A stretch of DNA of 13,288 nucleotides from Pseudomonadota bacterium (GCA_023459095.1 JAEWVQ010000240.1:1-13288); one strand, 5' to 3'. Positions 1-7,301 are shown, numbered from the stretch's first letter. Notes: generated from the letters alone by a model not told the origin. Numbers and translations: made by a program.

Positions 1-602
1 TTGTGGGCGGCCAGGGTGTCGGCCGCTTCCCCGGCCGCGGCGGTGAGCGCGCGCGGGCGCGATTCGCCGGTGAGGGTGGCGAGGTCGACGCGCGCGCCCC
101 AGGTCTCCAGCACCCGGCAGTCGGCCGGCACGCGCTCGCCCTCGCCCAGCAGCAGCACGTCGCCGGGCACCAGGGCGGCTGCCGCTAGCGTGCGGCTGGC
201 ACCGTCGCGCACGACGGTGACCGCGGCCGGCAGCAGGGTGCGCAGTTGCGCGAGCAGTTGTTCGGCGCGGTAGCTCTGCCAGAACGAGAAGGCGCCATTG
301 ACCATGATCACGCACACGATGGCGGTGGCCAGCGCCGCCATGCCCTCGCCCGGCCGGTGGAGTTCGGCGGCCAGCGCGAGCGCGGCAGCGAGCCACAGGA
401 TGAGCGCGAAGAAGTGGGTGAACTCGCGCACCAGGGTCAGCCCCAGCGGTTCGCGCCGCACCGCCGCGACCTGGTTGGGGCCGAATTCGGCGAGCCGTCG
501 CGCGGCGGTCGCGCTGGCAAGGCCGTCGGTGCCGCTGCCAAGCGCGGCGAGCGCGCCGGTGGCGTCGAGGCGGGCGAGATGGACGCCATCGGTCTGGTTC
601 AT
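1..602 (-). CDS. P-type cation-transporting ATPase, N-terminal part (cut by the window edge)
   Basis: The minus strand encodes 200 residues starting at ATG 602 and running off the left edge. The N-terminus (about residues 5-60) resembles a cation-ATPase N-terminal domain, with a RRLAEFGPNQV stretch. Two hydrophobic segments follow, at about 63-82 and 86-108. The actuator domain then shows the PGD motif (146-148) and the LTGES phosphatase motif (177-181) typical of P-type ATPases. The phosphorylation and nucleotide-binding domains lie outside the window. The protein would use ATP to move a cation across the inner membrane. The ion cannot be told from this part; the layout suits the P2/P3 group (Ca/Mg-type) better than the heavy-metal P1B group, since no CxxC metal domain is seen. 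It lies 83 nt downstream of draT on the same strand, so it may be co-transcribed, but no functional link to nitrogen fixation is evident. Confidence 0.85.
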   Translation of the reverse strand, partial: MNQTDGVHLARLDATGALAALGSGTDGLASATAARRLAEFGPNQVAAVRREPLGLTLVREFTHFFALILWLAAALALAAELHRPGEGMAALATAIVCVIMVNGAFSFWQSYRAEQLLAQLRTLLPAAVTVVRDGASRTLAAAALVPGDVLLLGEGERVPADCRVLETWGARVDLATLTGESRPRALTAAAGEAADTLAAH

Positions 603-685
603 CGCGCGCTCCGGGGGTGGGCTCGATGTCCCTCAATCTAGCACCGCCGCGGTGGCGGTATCCGTGCGCCGGGTCGCGCGCCGCC

Positions 686-1531
686 TCAGCTCAGCCAGTC
701 GACCGCGACCACGCCGCCGATCACCAGGAACTCGTCCTCGCCCTGCAGCCGCCCCGGCAGCAGGCGGGAGAAGGCCAGCACCTTGGCGAGCGGCAGGCGG
801 CAGGCGAGCACGCGGTCGCCGAACTCGTCGGCGCGTTCGCGGCTGGCGGAGAACGAACTCAGGTTGTTCAACTGCACCAGGGCGCGGCCGTCGGGCAGGG
901 TGCCGACGACCGGCAGCGCGCCCGCCCCCGAATAGCCGCGGTAGAGGGTGAGGTGGCGGGCGCCGGGGTGACGGCGGGCGAGCTCGTACTGCGCCCAGGC
1001 GTAGAGCAGATCGATCTGTGCTTCGAGCGCGCAGGTGGCGTAGAGCCCGGCGGCGGCTTCGTGGTCGAAGGCGGCGCGCGCCGCATCGTCGGCGCCGCCG
1101 AGCGCGCCGCGGTGGAAGGTGGTGAGCAGGCCGAAGCGCGATTCCACCCAGGCCTTGAGGATGGCGCCTTCGCGGCGCTCGGCGTCGAACAGCCAGCCGC
1201 GCAGCAGACGCAGGTAGTCGAGCCGGCTGCGGTCGATGCGCGCGTGCGCCGACAGGCCCTGCGCCGGTGGGTCGTCGAGCATGAAGTGCGCACTCATGTA
1301 GGTCTGGAACAGGGCGGCGCGTGCGTCGCCGTCGTCCACTCCGTCGAGGTGCGCGAACAGCGGGCGGTGCAGCGGCAGCACGCCGTCGAGTTCGAGCGCG
1401 CGCGGCGCGAGCTGGAAGGCGAGGCTGGCGAGCGCGGCACTCGGCAGATTGCAGCGGTTGAGGGGACGGCGGGCGTGCGCGGGCACCGTGGTGCGCAGCA
1501 GCGCAGGGGCGAGTCCGGCGGCGCCCGGCAA
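686..1531 (-). CDS. draT: NAD(+)-dinitrogen-reductase ADP-ribosyltransferase
   Basis: DraT transfers ADP-ribose from NAD to an arginine of NifH (Arg102 here) and switches nitrogenase off in response to ammonium or energy loss. The conserved core begins at NRCNLPSAALASLAFQ (about 1459) and runs to the stop. Near the C-terminus are the likely R-S-E transferase elements: LYRG with Arg198, the SSFSAS block (about 225-230) and EDEF with Glu265/267 (numbering for the 281-aa form). The start is uncertain. TTG 1531 has an AGGG 11 nt upstream and gives 281 aa, near the roughly 270-280 aa I recall for the family. GTG 1486 gives 266 aa. ATG 1648 gives 320 aa and TTG 1711 gives 341 aa, but the extra codons are rare for this genome and overlap the nifH activator and IHF sites, so I disfavour them. 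The gene is divergent from its target nifH. No draG follows it. Confidence 0.85.
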   Translation of the reverse strand: MPGAAGLAPALLRTTVPAHARRPLNRCNLPSAALASLAFQLAPRALELDGVLPLHRPLFAHLDGVDDGDARAALFQTYMSAHFMLDDPPAQGLSAHARIDRSRLDYLRLLRGWLFDAERREGAILKAWVESRFGLLTTFHRGALGGADDAARAAFDHEAAAGLYATCALEAQIDLLYAWAQYELARRHPGARHLTLYRGYSGAGALPVVGTLPDGRALVQLNNLSSFSASRERADEFGDRVLACRLPLAKVLAFSRLLPGRLQGEDEFLVIGGVVAVDWLS

Positions 1532-1533
1532 CG

Positions 1534-1549
1534 TGTTGTTGGCCCTACA
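1534..1549 (+). promoter_or_regulatory. NifA upstream activator sequence (TGT-N10-ACA)
   Basis: TGT at 1534-1536 and ACA at 1547-1549 are separated by exactly 10 nt, the consensus for NifA binding. The site lies about 120 nt upstream of the -24 element of the nifH promoter, a usual distance. An imperfect second copy (TGT-N10-ACG) lies at 1564-1579. The site is just upstream of the draT start chosen here, so NifA bound at it could also affect draT. Confidence 0.75.
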
Positions 1550-1638
1550 AAGGCTGTGGGTATTGTCGCAACAGCGACGCCCACGCAGCCCGTGGAGCGC
1601 GTCTCCGGGTTCCCCGGTTTCTCTTTCTTCGTCTTTTA

Positions 1639-1651
1639 AATCAGTCATTTG
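1639..1651 (+). promoter_or_regulatory. Probable IHF binding site
   Basis: The 13 nt starting at 1639 (AATCAG, four bases, TTG) match the IHF consensus WATCARNNNNTTR at every defined position. The site sits in an AT-rich patch between the NifA site and the sigma-54 promoter. That is where IHF bends DNA to bring NifA onto RNA polymerase in nif promoters. Confidence 0.6.
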
Positions 1652-1669
1652 TTGTGTTGGCCCAGTCTC

Positions 1670-1684
1670 TGGCACGCCGATTGC
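1670..1684 (+). promoter_or_regulatory. Sigma-54 (-24/-12) promoter of the nifH operon
   Basis: TGGCAC (1670-1675), five bases, then TTGC (1681-1684) is a full match to the RpoN consensus, with the invariant GG and GC separated by 10 nt. Transcription should start near 1695, leaving a leader of about 75 nt before nifH. Together with the NifA and IHF sites this makes nifHDK expression NifA-dependent. Confidence 0.93.
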
Positions 1685-1770
1685 CATGAGGTAGTCGTGG
1701 GCGCCGGGCAAGCACTTCTCCGGGCCCAGGGCACCCGGTCGTTACTTACTTCAACGAGGAGATTTTCAAC

Positions 1771-2664
1771 ATGGCAAAGCTGCGTCAATGCGCCATTTAT
1801 GGCAAGGGCGGGATCGGCAAGTCGACCACCACCCAGAACCTGGTTGCGGCCCTGGCCGAAGCCGGCAAGAAGGTCATGATCGTCGGTTGCGATCCGAAGG
1901 CCGACTCCACCCGTCTGATCCTGCATAGCAAGGCCCAGACCACGGTGATGCACCTGGCCGCCGAGGCCGGCTCGGTGGAAGACCTCGAACTCGACGACGT
2001 GCTGTCGGTCGGCTTCGGCGGCGTGAAGTGCGTCGAGTCCGGCGGTCCGGAGCCCGGCGTCGGCTGCGCCGGCCGTGGCGTGATCACCGCGATCAACTTC
2101 CTGGAAGAAGAAGGCGCCTACGACGAAGACCTCGACTTCGTGTTCTACGACGTGCTCGGCGACGTGGTGTGTGGCGGCTTCGCGATGCCGATTCGCGAAA
2201 ACAAGGCCCAGGAAATCTACATCGTCTGCTCCGGCGAGATGATGGCCATGTACGCCGCCAACAACATCGCCAAGGGCATCGTGAAGTACGCCAACTCCGG
2301 TGGCGTGCGCCTCGGCGGCCTGATCTGCAACAGCCGCAACACCGACCGCGAAGACGAACTGATCATTGCCCTGGCCGAAGCCATGGGCACCCAGATGATC
2401 CACTTCGTGCCGCGCGACAACGCCGTGCAGCACGCCGAAATCCGCCGCATGACCGTGATCGAGTACGACCCGACCCACAAGCAGGCCGACCAGTACCGCC
2501 AGCTCGCGCAGAAGGTCATGAACAACAAGATGCTCGTGATCCCGACCCCGATCGAGATGGAGAAGCTCGAAGAGCTGCTGATGGAGTTCGGCATCATGGA
2601 GCAGGAAGACGAGTCCATCGTCGGCAAGACCGCCGCCGACCTCGCCGCCGGCGCCGCTGCCTGA
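1771..2664 (+). CDS. nifH: Nitrogenase iron protein (dinitrogenase reductase)
   Basis: This 297-aa protein forms the homodimer that passes electrons one at a time, with MgATP hydrolysis, from ferredoxin or flavodoxin to the MoFe protein. The P-loop GKGGIGKS is at 11-18 and the switch region DPKADST at 41-47. The two cysteines per subunit that hold the bridging 4Fe-4S cluster are Cys99 and Cys134. Arg102 in the CAGRG motif is the ADP-ribosylation target of DraT, whose gene is divergent from this one. The ATG at 1771 is preceded by GAGGAG at a good distance, and the length is normal for the family. It is the first gene of the operon under the sigma-54 promoter. The GC hairpin right after it probably keeps nifH transcript in excess over nifDK. 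Confidence 0.98.
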   Translation: MAKLRQCAIYGKGGIGKSTTTQNLVAALAEAGKKVMIVGCDPKADSTRLILHSKAQTTVMHLAAEAGSVEDLELDDVLSVGFGGVKCVESGGPEPGVGCAGRGVITAINFLEEEGAYDEDLDFVFYDVLGDVVCGGFAMPIRENKAQEIYIVCSGEMMAMYAANNIAKGIVKYANSGGVRLGGLICNSRNTDREDELIIALAEAMGTQMIHFVPRDNAVQHAEIRRMTVIEYDPTHKQADQYRQLAQKVMNNKMLVIPTPIEMEKLEELLMEFGIMEQEDESIVGKTAADLAAGAAA

Positions 2665-2701
2665 TCCCCACCTCGTTCGAGTCCGTCTCTACCGAGTGAT
2701 G

Positions 2702-2725
2702 CCGGGCGCGGCCTGCCGCGCCCGG
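2702..2725 (+). promoter_or_regulatory. Strong hairpin in the nifH-nifD gap
   Basis: CCGGGCGCGG (2702-2711) and CCGCGCCCGG (2716-2725) form a perfect 10-bp stem with a CCTG loop. No T-run follows, so it is unlikely to be a simple terminator. Such structures after nifH are thought to stabilise the upstream mRNA or cause partial termination, giving more NifH than NifDK. Confidence 0.7.
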
Positions 2726-2751
2726 ACTTGAAATCCGTCTTGAGTGCCGTG

Positions 2752-2763
2752 CACAGATGGGTG
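2752..2763 (+). repeat. 12-mer CACAGATGGGTG, copy 1 (before nifD)
   Basis: This 12-mer occurs identically upstream of nifK at 4331-4342. Here it ends 24 nt before the nifD start; at nifK it ends 21 nt before. It lies between the intercistronic hairpin and the ribosome binding site. Its ATG opens a frame running into nifD. The role is unknown; duplication or a shared mRNA element are both possible. Confidence 0.6.
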
Positions 2764-2786
2764 TCGGCACGAAAAGGAGAAGCAAG

Positions 2787-4262
2787 ATGTCCGCTCTTAC
2801 GCGTGAAGAAACCGAGAGCCTGATCCAGGAAGTGCTCGAGGTTTATCCCGAGAAGGCCAAGAAGGACCGCGCCAAGCACCTCGCGGTCAATGACCAGAGC
2901 GTCACCCAGTCGAAGAAGTGCATCACCTCGAACCGCAAGTCGCTGCCCGGGGTGATGACCATCCGCGGCTGCGCCTACGCCGGTTCGCGCGGCGTGGTGT
3001 GGGGTCCGGTGAAGGACATGATCCACATCTCGCACGGCCCGGTCGGCTGTGGCCAGTACTCCCGTGGCGGCCGCCGCAACTACTACGTCGGCACCACCGG
3101 CGTGAACACCTTCGCCGAAATCAACTTCACCTCGGACTTCCAGGAGAAGGACATCGTCTTCGGCGGCGACAAGAAGCTGACCCAGGCGATGGCCGAAATC
3201 GAGCAGCTGTTCCCGCTCAACAAGGGCATCTCGGTGCAGTCCGAGTGCCCGATCGGGCTGATCGGCGACGACATCGAGGCGGTCTCCAAGAAGGCCGCGG
3301 CCGAGTACAAGAAGGTCGTGGTGCCGGTGCGCTGCGAAGGCTTCCGTGGCGTGTCGCAGTCGCTGGGCCACCACATCGCCAACGACGCGATCCGCGACTA
3401 CGTGCTGTCCAACCGCGACGGCCAGCCCTTCGAGAGCACGCCCTACGACGTCACCATCATCGGCGACTACAACATCGGCGGCGACGCCTGGGCCTCGCGC
3501 ATCTTCCTCGAAGAAATGGGCCTGCGCGTGATTGCGCAGTGGTCCGGTGACGGCACCATCGCCGAAATGGAGAACACCCCGAAGGCGAAGCTCAACCTCC
3601 TCCACTGCTACCGCTCGATGAACTACATCAGCCGCCACATGGAAGAGAAGTACGGCATTCCCTGGATGGAGTACAACTTCTTCGGCCCGACCAAGATCGA
3701 GGAGTCGCTGCGCCGCATCGCCGCGTTCTTCGACGATTCCATCAAGGAAGGCGCCGAGCGCGTGATCGCCAAGTACAAGCCGATGATGCAGGCCGTCGTC
3801 GACAAGTACAAACCGCGCCTGCAGGGCAAGCGGGTCATGCTCTACATCGGCGGCCTGCGTCCGCGCCACGTCATCGGCGCCTACGAAGACCTGGGCATGG
3901 AAGTGGTCGGCACCGGTTACGAGTTCGCCCACGGCGACGACTACGACCGCACCATCCAGGAAATGGGCAACGCCACCCTGCTCTATGACGACGTCACCGG
4001 CTTCGAGCTGGAAGAGTTCGTCAAGCGCATCAAGCCCGACCTCGTCGGCTCCGGGATCAAGGAAAAGTACATCTACCAGAAGATGGGCATCCCCTTCCGG
4101 CAGATGCACAGCTGGGATTACTCCGGTCCGTATCACGGTTATGACGGGTTCGCGATCTTCGCGCGCGACATGGACATGACCCTGAACAACCCGTGCTGGG
4201 GCAAGCAGACCCCGCCGTGGAAGAAGACCGAAACCGCCGAGGAAGTGAAGGCCGCGGCCTGA
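2787..4262 (+). CDS. nifD: Nitrogenase MoFe protein alpha chain
   Basis: This 491-aa subunit holds the FeMo cofactor, the site of N2 reduction, and half of each P-cluster in the alpha2-beta2 MoFe protein. P-cluster ligands are Cys62 (GCAYAG), Cys88 (VGCGQ) and Cys154 (SECPIG). The FeMo-co ligands are Cys274 (LLHCYRS) and His441 (MHSWDY). His195 and Arg96, which lie near the cofactor in characterised proteins, are also present. I chose ATG 2787 over the in-frame ATG at 2757 because AAGGAGAAGC precedes it and the resulting MSALTREE start fits the family. It is separated from nifH by 122 nt with a strong hairpin. All key residues are intact, so it should be functional. Confidence 0.98.
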   Translation: MSALTREETESLIQEVLEVYPEKAKKDRAKHLAVNDQSVTQSKKCITSNRKSLPGVMTIRGCAYAGSRGVVWGPVKDMIHISHGPVGCGQYSRGGRRNYYVGTTGVNTFAEINFTSDFQEKDIVFGGDKKLTQAMAEIEQLFPLNKGISVQSECPIGLIGDDIEAVSKKAAAEYKKVVVPVRCEGFRGVSQSLGHHIANDAIRDYVLSNRDGQPFESTPYDVTIIGDYNIGGDAWASRIFLEEMGLRVIAQWSGDGTIAEMENTPKAKLNLLHCYRSMNYISRHMEEKYGIPWMEYNFFGPTKIEESLRRIAAFFDDSIKEGAERVIAKYKPMMQAVVDKYKPRLQGKRVMLYIGGLRPRHVIGAYEDLGMEVVGTGYEFAHGDDYDRTIQEMGNATLLYDDVTGFELEEFVKRIKPDLVGSGIKEKYIYQKMGIPFRQMHSWDYSGPYHGYDGFAIFARDMDMTLNNPCWGKQTPPWKKTETAEEVKAAA

Positions 4263-4278
4263 TCGCCTGTTGGATGCG

Positions 4279-4305
4279 CGCCGCGCGCCCGCCCGGGGCG
4301 CGGCG
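4279..4305 (+). promoter_or_regulatory. Hairpin in the nifD-nifK gap
   Basis: CGCCGCGC (4279-4286) pairs with GCGCGGCG (4298-4305) around an 11-nt GC loop that can pair further. It is followed by the second CACAGATGGGTG copy, so the nifD-nifK gap repeats the hairpin-then-12-mer layout of the nifH-nifD gap. No T-run follows. Confidence 0.5.
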
Positions 4306-4330
4306 TACCGAATGCACTCGAACCCGCGTC

Positions 4331-4342
4331 CACAGATGGGTG
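4331..4342 (+). repeat. 12-mer CACAGATGGGTG, copy 2 (before nifK)
   Basis: Identical to 2752-2763 upstream of nifD, and at nearly the same distance from the start codon. Its ATG (4336) opens a nine-codon in-frame extension of nifK, which is not the likely start. Confidence 0.6.
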
Positions 4343-4362
4343 GCCGGGGCCAGGAGCCAGAA

Positions 4363-5931
4363 ATGCAGATCGTAGACGACATCAAGCCGTGCTATCCCTT
4401 GTTCCGTGACGACGACTACAAGGAAAACCTCAAGCGCAAGCAGGACCTGTACGAAGAGCGCGTCCCCGACGACAAGATCGCCGAAACCTTCGCCTGGACC
4501 ACCTCCAAGGAATACCAGGAGCTCAACTTCAAGCGCGAAGCGATCACCATCAACCCCGCCAAGGCCTGCCAGCCGCTGGGCGCGGTGCTGTGTTCGCTGG
4601 GCTTCAAGAACACGCTGCCCTATGTGCATGGCTCGCAGGGTTGCGTGGCCTACTTCCGCACCTACTTCAACCGCCACTTCAAGGAGCCGGTGTCCTGCGT
4701 GTCGGACTCGATGACCGAAGATGCGGCGGTGTTCGGTGGCCAGAAGAACATGTTCGACGGCCTCGAGAACGCCAAGGCGATCTACAAGCCCGACATGATC
4801 GCGGTGTCCACCACGTGCATGGCCGAAGTCATCGGCGACGACCTCAACGCCTTCATCAACAACGCCAAGAAGGCCGAGCACATCCCGCAGGACTACCCGG
4901 TGCCGTTCGCCCACACCCCGTCCTTCGTCGGCAGCCACACCACCGGCTGGGACAACATGTTCGAGGGCATCGCGCGCTTCTTCACCTTGAACAAGATGGA
5001 AGGCAAGGTGGTCGGCAGCAACGGCAAGCTGAACTTCGTGCCGGGCTTCGAAACCTACCTGGGCAACTACCGCGTCATCAAGCGCATGATGGGCCAGATG
5101 GGCGTCGAGGCGACCCTGCTGTCCGATCCGAGCGAGGTGCTCGATACCCCTTCCGACGGTCAGTTCCGCATGTACTCGGGCGGCACCACGATGGAAGATA
5201 TCAGCGACGCGCCCAACGCGCTCAGCACCATCCTGCTGCAGCCGTGGCAACTCGAGAAGTCGAAGAAGTTCGCCGAGACCGTGTGGAACCACGACGTGCC
5301 CAAGCTCAACATTCCGATGGGCCTGGACTGGACCGACGAGTTCCTGATGAAGGTCGCCGAGATCACCGGCAAGGCGATCCCGGAAGAGCTGGCGCTCGAG
5401 CGCGGCCGCCTGGTCGACATGATGCAGGACTCGCACACCTGGCTGCACGGCAAGAAGTTCGCGCTCTACGGCGACCCCGACTTCGTCATGGGCATGACCA
5501 AGTTCCTGCTCGAACTGGGCGCGGAGCCGATCCACATCCTGTCGAACAACGCCAACAAGCGTTGGGGCAAGGCGATGCAGAAGGTCCTCGACAGCTACCC
5601 GCAAGGCGCTGCGTGCAAGATCTACGTCGGCAACGACCTGTGGCACATGCGCTCGCTGTGCTTCACCGAGAAGCCCGATTTCCTCATCGGCAACTCCTAC
5701 GGCAAGTACATCCAGCGTGACACCCTGTACAAGGGCAAGGAGTTCGAGGTGCCGCTGATCCGTCTCGGCTTCCCGATCTTCGACCGCCACCACCTGCACC
5801 GCATGACCACGCTGGGCTACGAAGGCGCGATGTATGTGCTGACCACCCTGGTGAACGCCGTCCTCGAGCGTCTGGACGACGAAACCCGCGGCATGGGCAC
5901 CACCGACTACAACTACGACCTCGTACGCTGA
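4363..5931 (+). CDS. nifK: Nitrogenase MoFe protein beta chain
   Basis: This 522-aa subunit pairs with NifD and supplies the other half of the P-cluster, which relays electrons from NifH to FeMo-co. The cluster cysteines are Cys69 (KACQPLG), Cys94 (SQGCVAY) and Cys152 (STTCMAE). The long N-terminal arm typical of Azotobacter-type NifK is present, with MQIVDDIKPCYPLF at the start. The frame is open upstream to 4270, but ATG 4363 has a CAGGAG Shine-Dalgarno and matches the family start. The C-terminus ends with the usual YNYDLVR. It follows nifD by 100 nt and is followed by two strong hairpins before nifT. The protein looks complete and functional. Confidence 0.98.
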   Translation: MQIVDDIKPCYPLFRDDDYKENLKRKQDLYEERVPDDKIAETFAWTTSKEYQELNFKREAITINPAKACQPLGAVLCSLGFKNTLPYVHGSQGCVAYFRTYFNRHFKEPVSCVSDSMTEDAAVFGGQKNMFDGLENAKAIYKPDMIAVSTTCMAEVIGDDLNAFINNAKKAEHIPQDYPVPFAHTPSFVGSHTTGWDNMFEGIARFFTLNKMEGKVVGSNGKLNFVPGFETYLGNYRVIKRMMGQMGVEATLLSDPSEVLDTPSDGQFRMYSGGTTMEDISDAPNALSTILLQPWQLEKSKKFAETVWNHDVPKLNIPMGLDWTDEFLMKVAEITGKAIPEELALERGRLVDMMQDSHTWLHGKKFALYGDPDFVMGMTKFLLELGAEPIHILSNNANKRWGKAMQKVLDSYPQGAACKIYVGNDLWHMRSLCFTEKPDFLIGNSYGKYIQRDTLYKGKEFEVPLIRLGFPIFDRHHLHRMTTLGYEGAMYVLTTLVNAVLERLDDETRGMGTTDYNYDLVR

Positions 5932-5938
5932 ACGGCAA

Positions 5939-5971
5939 GGGCGGCACGGGCACGCGCTGCCTGTGCCGCCC
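5939..5971 (+). promoter_or_regulatory. Long hairpin just after nifK
   Basis: GGGCGGCACGGGCA (5939-5952) pairs with TGCCTGTGCCGCCC (5958-5971) over 14 bp including one G-U pair, with a 5-nt loop. It starts 8 nt after the nifK stop and has no T-run. It probably protects nifHDK mRNA from 3' exonucleases or reduces read-through into nifT. Confidence 0.65.
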
Positions 5972-5988
5972 GGTCGTCCGCGAATTCC

Positions 5989-6018
5989 GCGCGCGGCGCC
6001 CAGGCGGCGCCCGCGCGC
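5989..6018 (+). promoter_or_regulatory. Second hairpin between nifK and nifT
   Basis: GCGCGCGGCGCC (5989-6000) pairs with GGCGCC and GCGCGC (6006-6018) around one bulged C, with a 5-nt loop. It ends a few bases before the nifT ribosome binding site and may affect its translation. Confidence 0.5.
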
Positions 6019-6035
6019 CCAACCGGAGATGCGTT

Positions 6036-6260
6036 GTGGCCAACATCATGATCCGCAAGACCGCCGAAGGCGGGCTGTCGTTCTACCTGCCCAAGCGCGA
6101 CCTCGAGGACAACATCGTTTCCATCGAGTTTGACCAGGCCGACAAGTGGGGCGGGGCGCTCAAGCTGGCCAACGGCGGCGAGTACTACGTCGAACCGCTC
6201 GATGCGCCGCCCAAGCTGCCCATCACGGTGCGTGCCAAGCGCGTCGATGCGCCCGACTGA
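6036..6260 (+). CDS. nifT: Nitrogen fixation protein NifT/FixU
   Basis: NifT is a small protein, 74 aa here, found after nifK in many diazotrophs. It is not essential for nitrogenase in the species tested and its exact function is unknown. The sequence MANIMIRKTAEGGLSFYLPK and the stretch from KWGG to EYYVEPL are typical of the family. The start is GTG 6036, with GGAG 7 nt upstream. An internal ATG at 6048 is possible but lacks a comparable ribosome binding site. The gene sits 104 nt after nifK, beyond two hairpins, and 27 nt before the ferredoxin gene, so it is part of the nif transcript but probably expressed at lower level than nifHDK. Confidence 0.93.
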   Translation: MANIMIRKTAEGGLSFYLPKRDLEDNIVSIEFDQADKWGGALKLANGGEYYVEPLDAPPKLPITVRAKRVDAPD

Positions 6261-6287
6261 GGGCGCGTTTTCCCAGGAGAAGCAATC

Positions 6288-6491
6288 ATGGCTCTGAAGA
6301 TCGTAACGGACGAGTGCACGTCCTGTGGTGACTGCAAGCCGGTGTGTCCGACCCAGTCGATCACCTCGAAGGGCGGCCTGTACAAGATCAACGCCGACAC
6401 CTGTACCGAGTGCGAGGGCGAGTTCGACGAGCCCCAGTGCGTGGCGGTCTGTCCCTCGGGCGACGCCTGCATTGTGCCGCTGGCTGCTTGA
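6288..6491 (+). CDS. fdxN: Nif-associated 2[4Fe-4S] ferredoxin
   Basis: This 67-aa ferredoxin is a likely low-potential electron donor to NifH or to FeMo-co biosynthesis. The first cluster motif is C10-x2-C13-x2-C16-x3-C20-P. The second is C39-x2-C42-x8-C51-x3-C55-P, with the eight-residue spacer characteristic of nif-linked (FdxN-like) ferredoxins rather than clostridial ones. A further Cys61 is present. The ATG at 6288 has AGGAGAAGC upstream. It lies between nifT and nifY on the same strand. The symbol fdxN follows usage in related clusters; the exact partner (nitrogenase versus cofactor assembly) cannot be told from sequence. Confidence 0.88.
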   Translation: MALKIVTDECTSCGDCKPVCPTQSITSKGGLYKINADTCTECEGEFDEPQCVAVCPSGDACIVPLAA

Positions 6492-6503
6492 GCGGCCGTG
6501 CGC

Positions 6504-6532
6504 GGGGCGGGGCCGTGGCGCGGCTCCGCCTC
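6504..6532 (+). promoter_or_regulatory. Hairpin between the ferredoxin gene and nifY
   Basis: GGCGGGGCCG (6506-6515) pairs with CGGCTCCGCC (6521-6530), including one G-U pair and a 5-nt loop, and two more pairs extend it. A pyrimidine run with a short TTT follows, so weak termination is possible. Confidence 0.4.
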
Positions 6533-6578
6533 CTCCTTTCCAACCGATGATTCCAACCGAATCCGGAAGAGGCTCGTC

Positions 6579-7301
6579 ATGAATACCGTCAGTTCGCATG
6601 GCAGTCCCGTTTCCCGAGAGGCCGCGCTGCGCATCGCGATGGCGGCGCGCACCCTGCCCGGCGTCGAGGTCGCGGCCTTCGTGCGCGCGCTCGGCGACCG
6701 CCTCGGCCTGCCCGTCACCGACGACAAGCTCGCCCGCGTCACCGTCGAAGACCTCAAGGCCCTGCTGCAGGGCGACGAGATCGTCGATCCCGGCGTGGAC
6801 GCCGGCGCGCTCAAGCGCGCGGTGCGCTACCTGTGGGGCGAAGGGCTCGACGACGACCGTCCGCAGCCCGACCGCGAATTGCCGCCCGCCGACGGCGCGT
6901 TGCGGGTCGCGGTGGCCTCCAATTCCGGCGAGGCGCTCGACGGCCATTTCGGCTCGTGCACCCGCTTTCTCGTCTATCAGGTCAGCGAAACCGGCATCTG
7001 GCTCGCCGACGTGCGCTCCACCGCCGCCGCCGACGACGCCGAGGACCGCAACGCCGCGCGCGCCGCGCTGATCGCCGACTGTCACCTCGCCTACATGCAG
7101 TCGATCGGCGGGCCGGCGGCGGCCAAGGTGGTACGCGCCGGCATCCATCCGGTGAAGTTCCCGGTCGGCGGCGAAGCGCGTCAGGTCCTCACCCAGTTGC
7201 AAGGCACTTTCAAGCGCCCGCCGCCGTGGCTCGCCAAGGTGCTCGGCCGCGAGGCGCCGAGCCTTGCCCGCTACGGCGCCGACGAGGAGAGCGAGGCATG
7301 A
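6579..7301 (+). CDS. nifY: NifY/NafY, dinitrogenase-associated FeMo-cofactor-binding protein
   Basis: Proteins of this family bind apo-dinitrogenase and FeMo-co and help insert the cofactor. The protein is 240 aa, the length of NafY/NifY, and longer than NifX. The N-terminal half (about 10-90) is a helical domain resembling the dinitrogenase-binding region of NafY. The C-terminal half (about 105-215) is a NifX-type cofactor-binding domain. It begins LRVAVASNSGE and includes DGHFGSCTRFLVYQVS; the histidine there corresponds to the cofactor-binding His of NafY. ATG 6579 is preceded by GGAAGAGG; the frame is open upstream to 6498, but that part lacks a ribosome binding site. Its stop overlaps the next start as ATGA, indicating translational coupling. 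NafY or NifX are alternative names. Confidence 0.9.
   Translation: MNTVSSHGSPVSREAALRIAMAARTLPGVEVAAFVRALGDRLGLPVTDDKLARVTVEDLKALLQGDEIVDPGVDAGALKRAVRYLWGEGLDDDRPQPDRELPPADGALRVAVASNSGEALDGHFGSCTRFLVYQVSETGIWLADVRSTAAADDAEDRNAARAALIADCHLAYMQSIGGPAAAKVVRAGIHPVKFPVGGEARQVLTQLQGTFKRPPPWLAKVLGREAPSLARYGADEESEA

Noticed and set aside
617..1639. Long plus-strand open frame opposite draT
   Set aside because: Antisense shadow of draT; the minus-strand product has clear DraT motifs.
2217..4385. Long minus-strand open frame opposite nifH/nifD
   Set aside because: It is a shadow of the strong codon bias of nifHD; the translation is low-complexity and has no start signals or family features.
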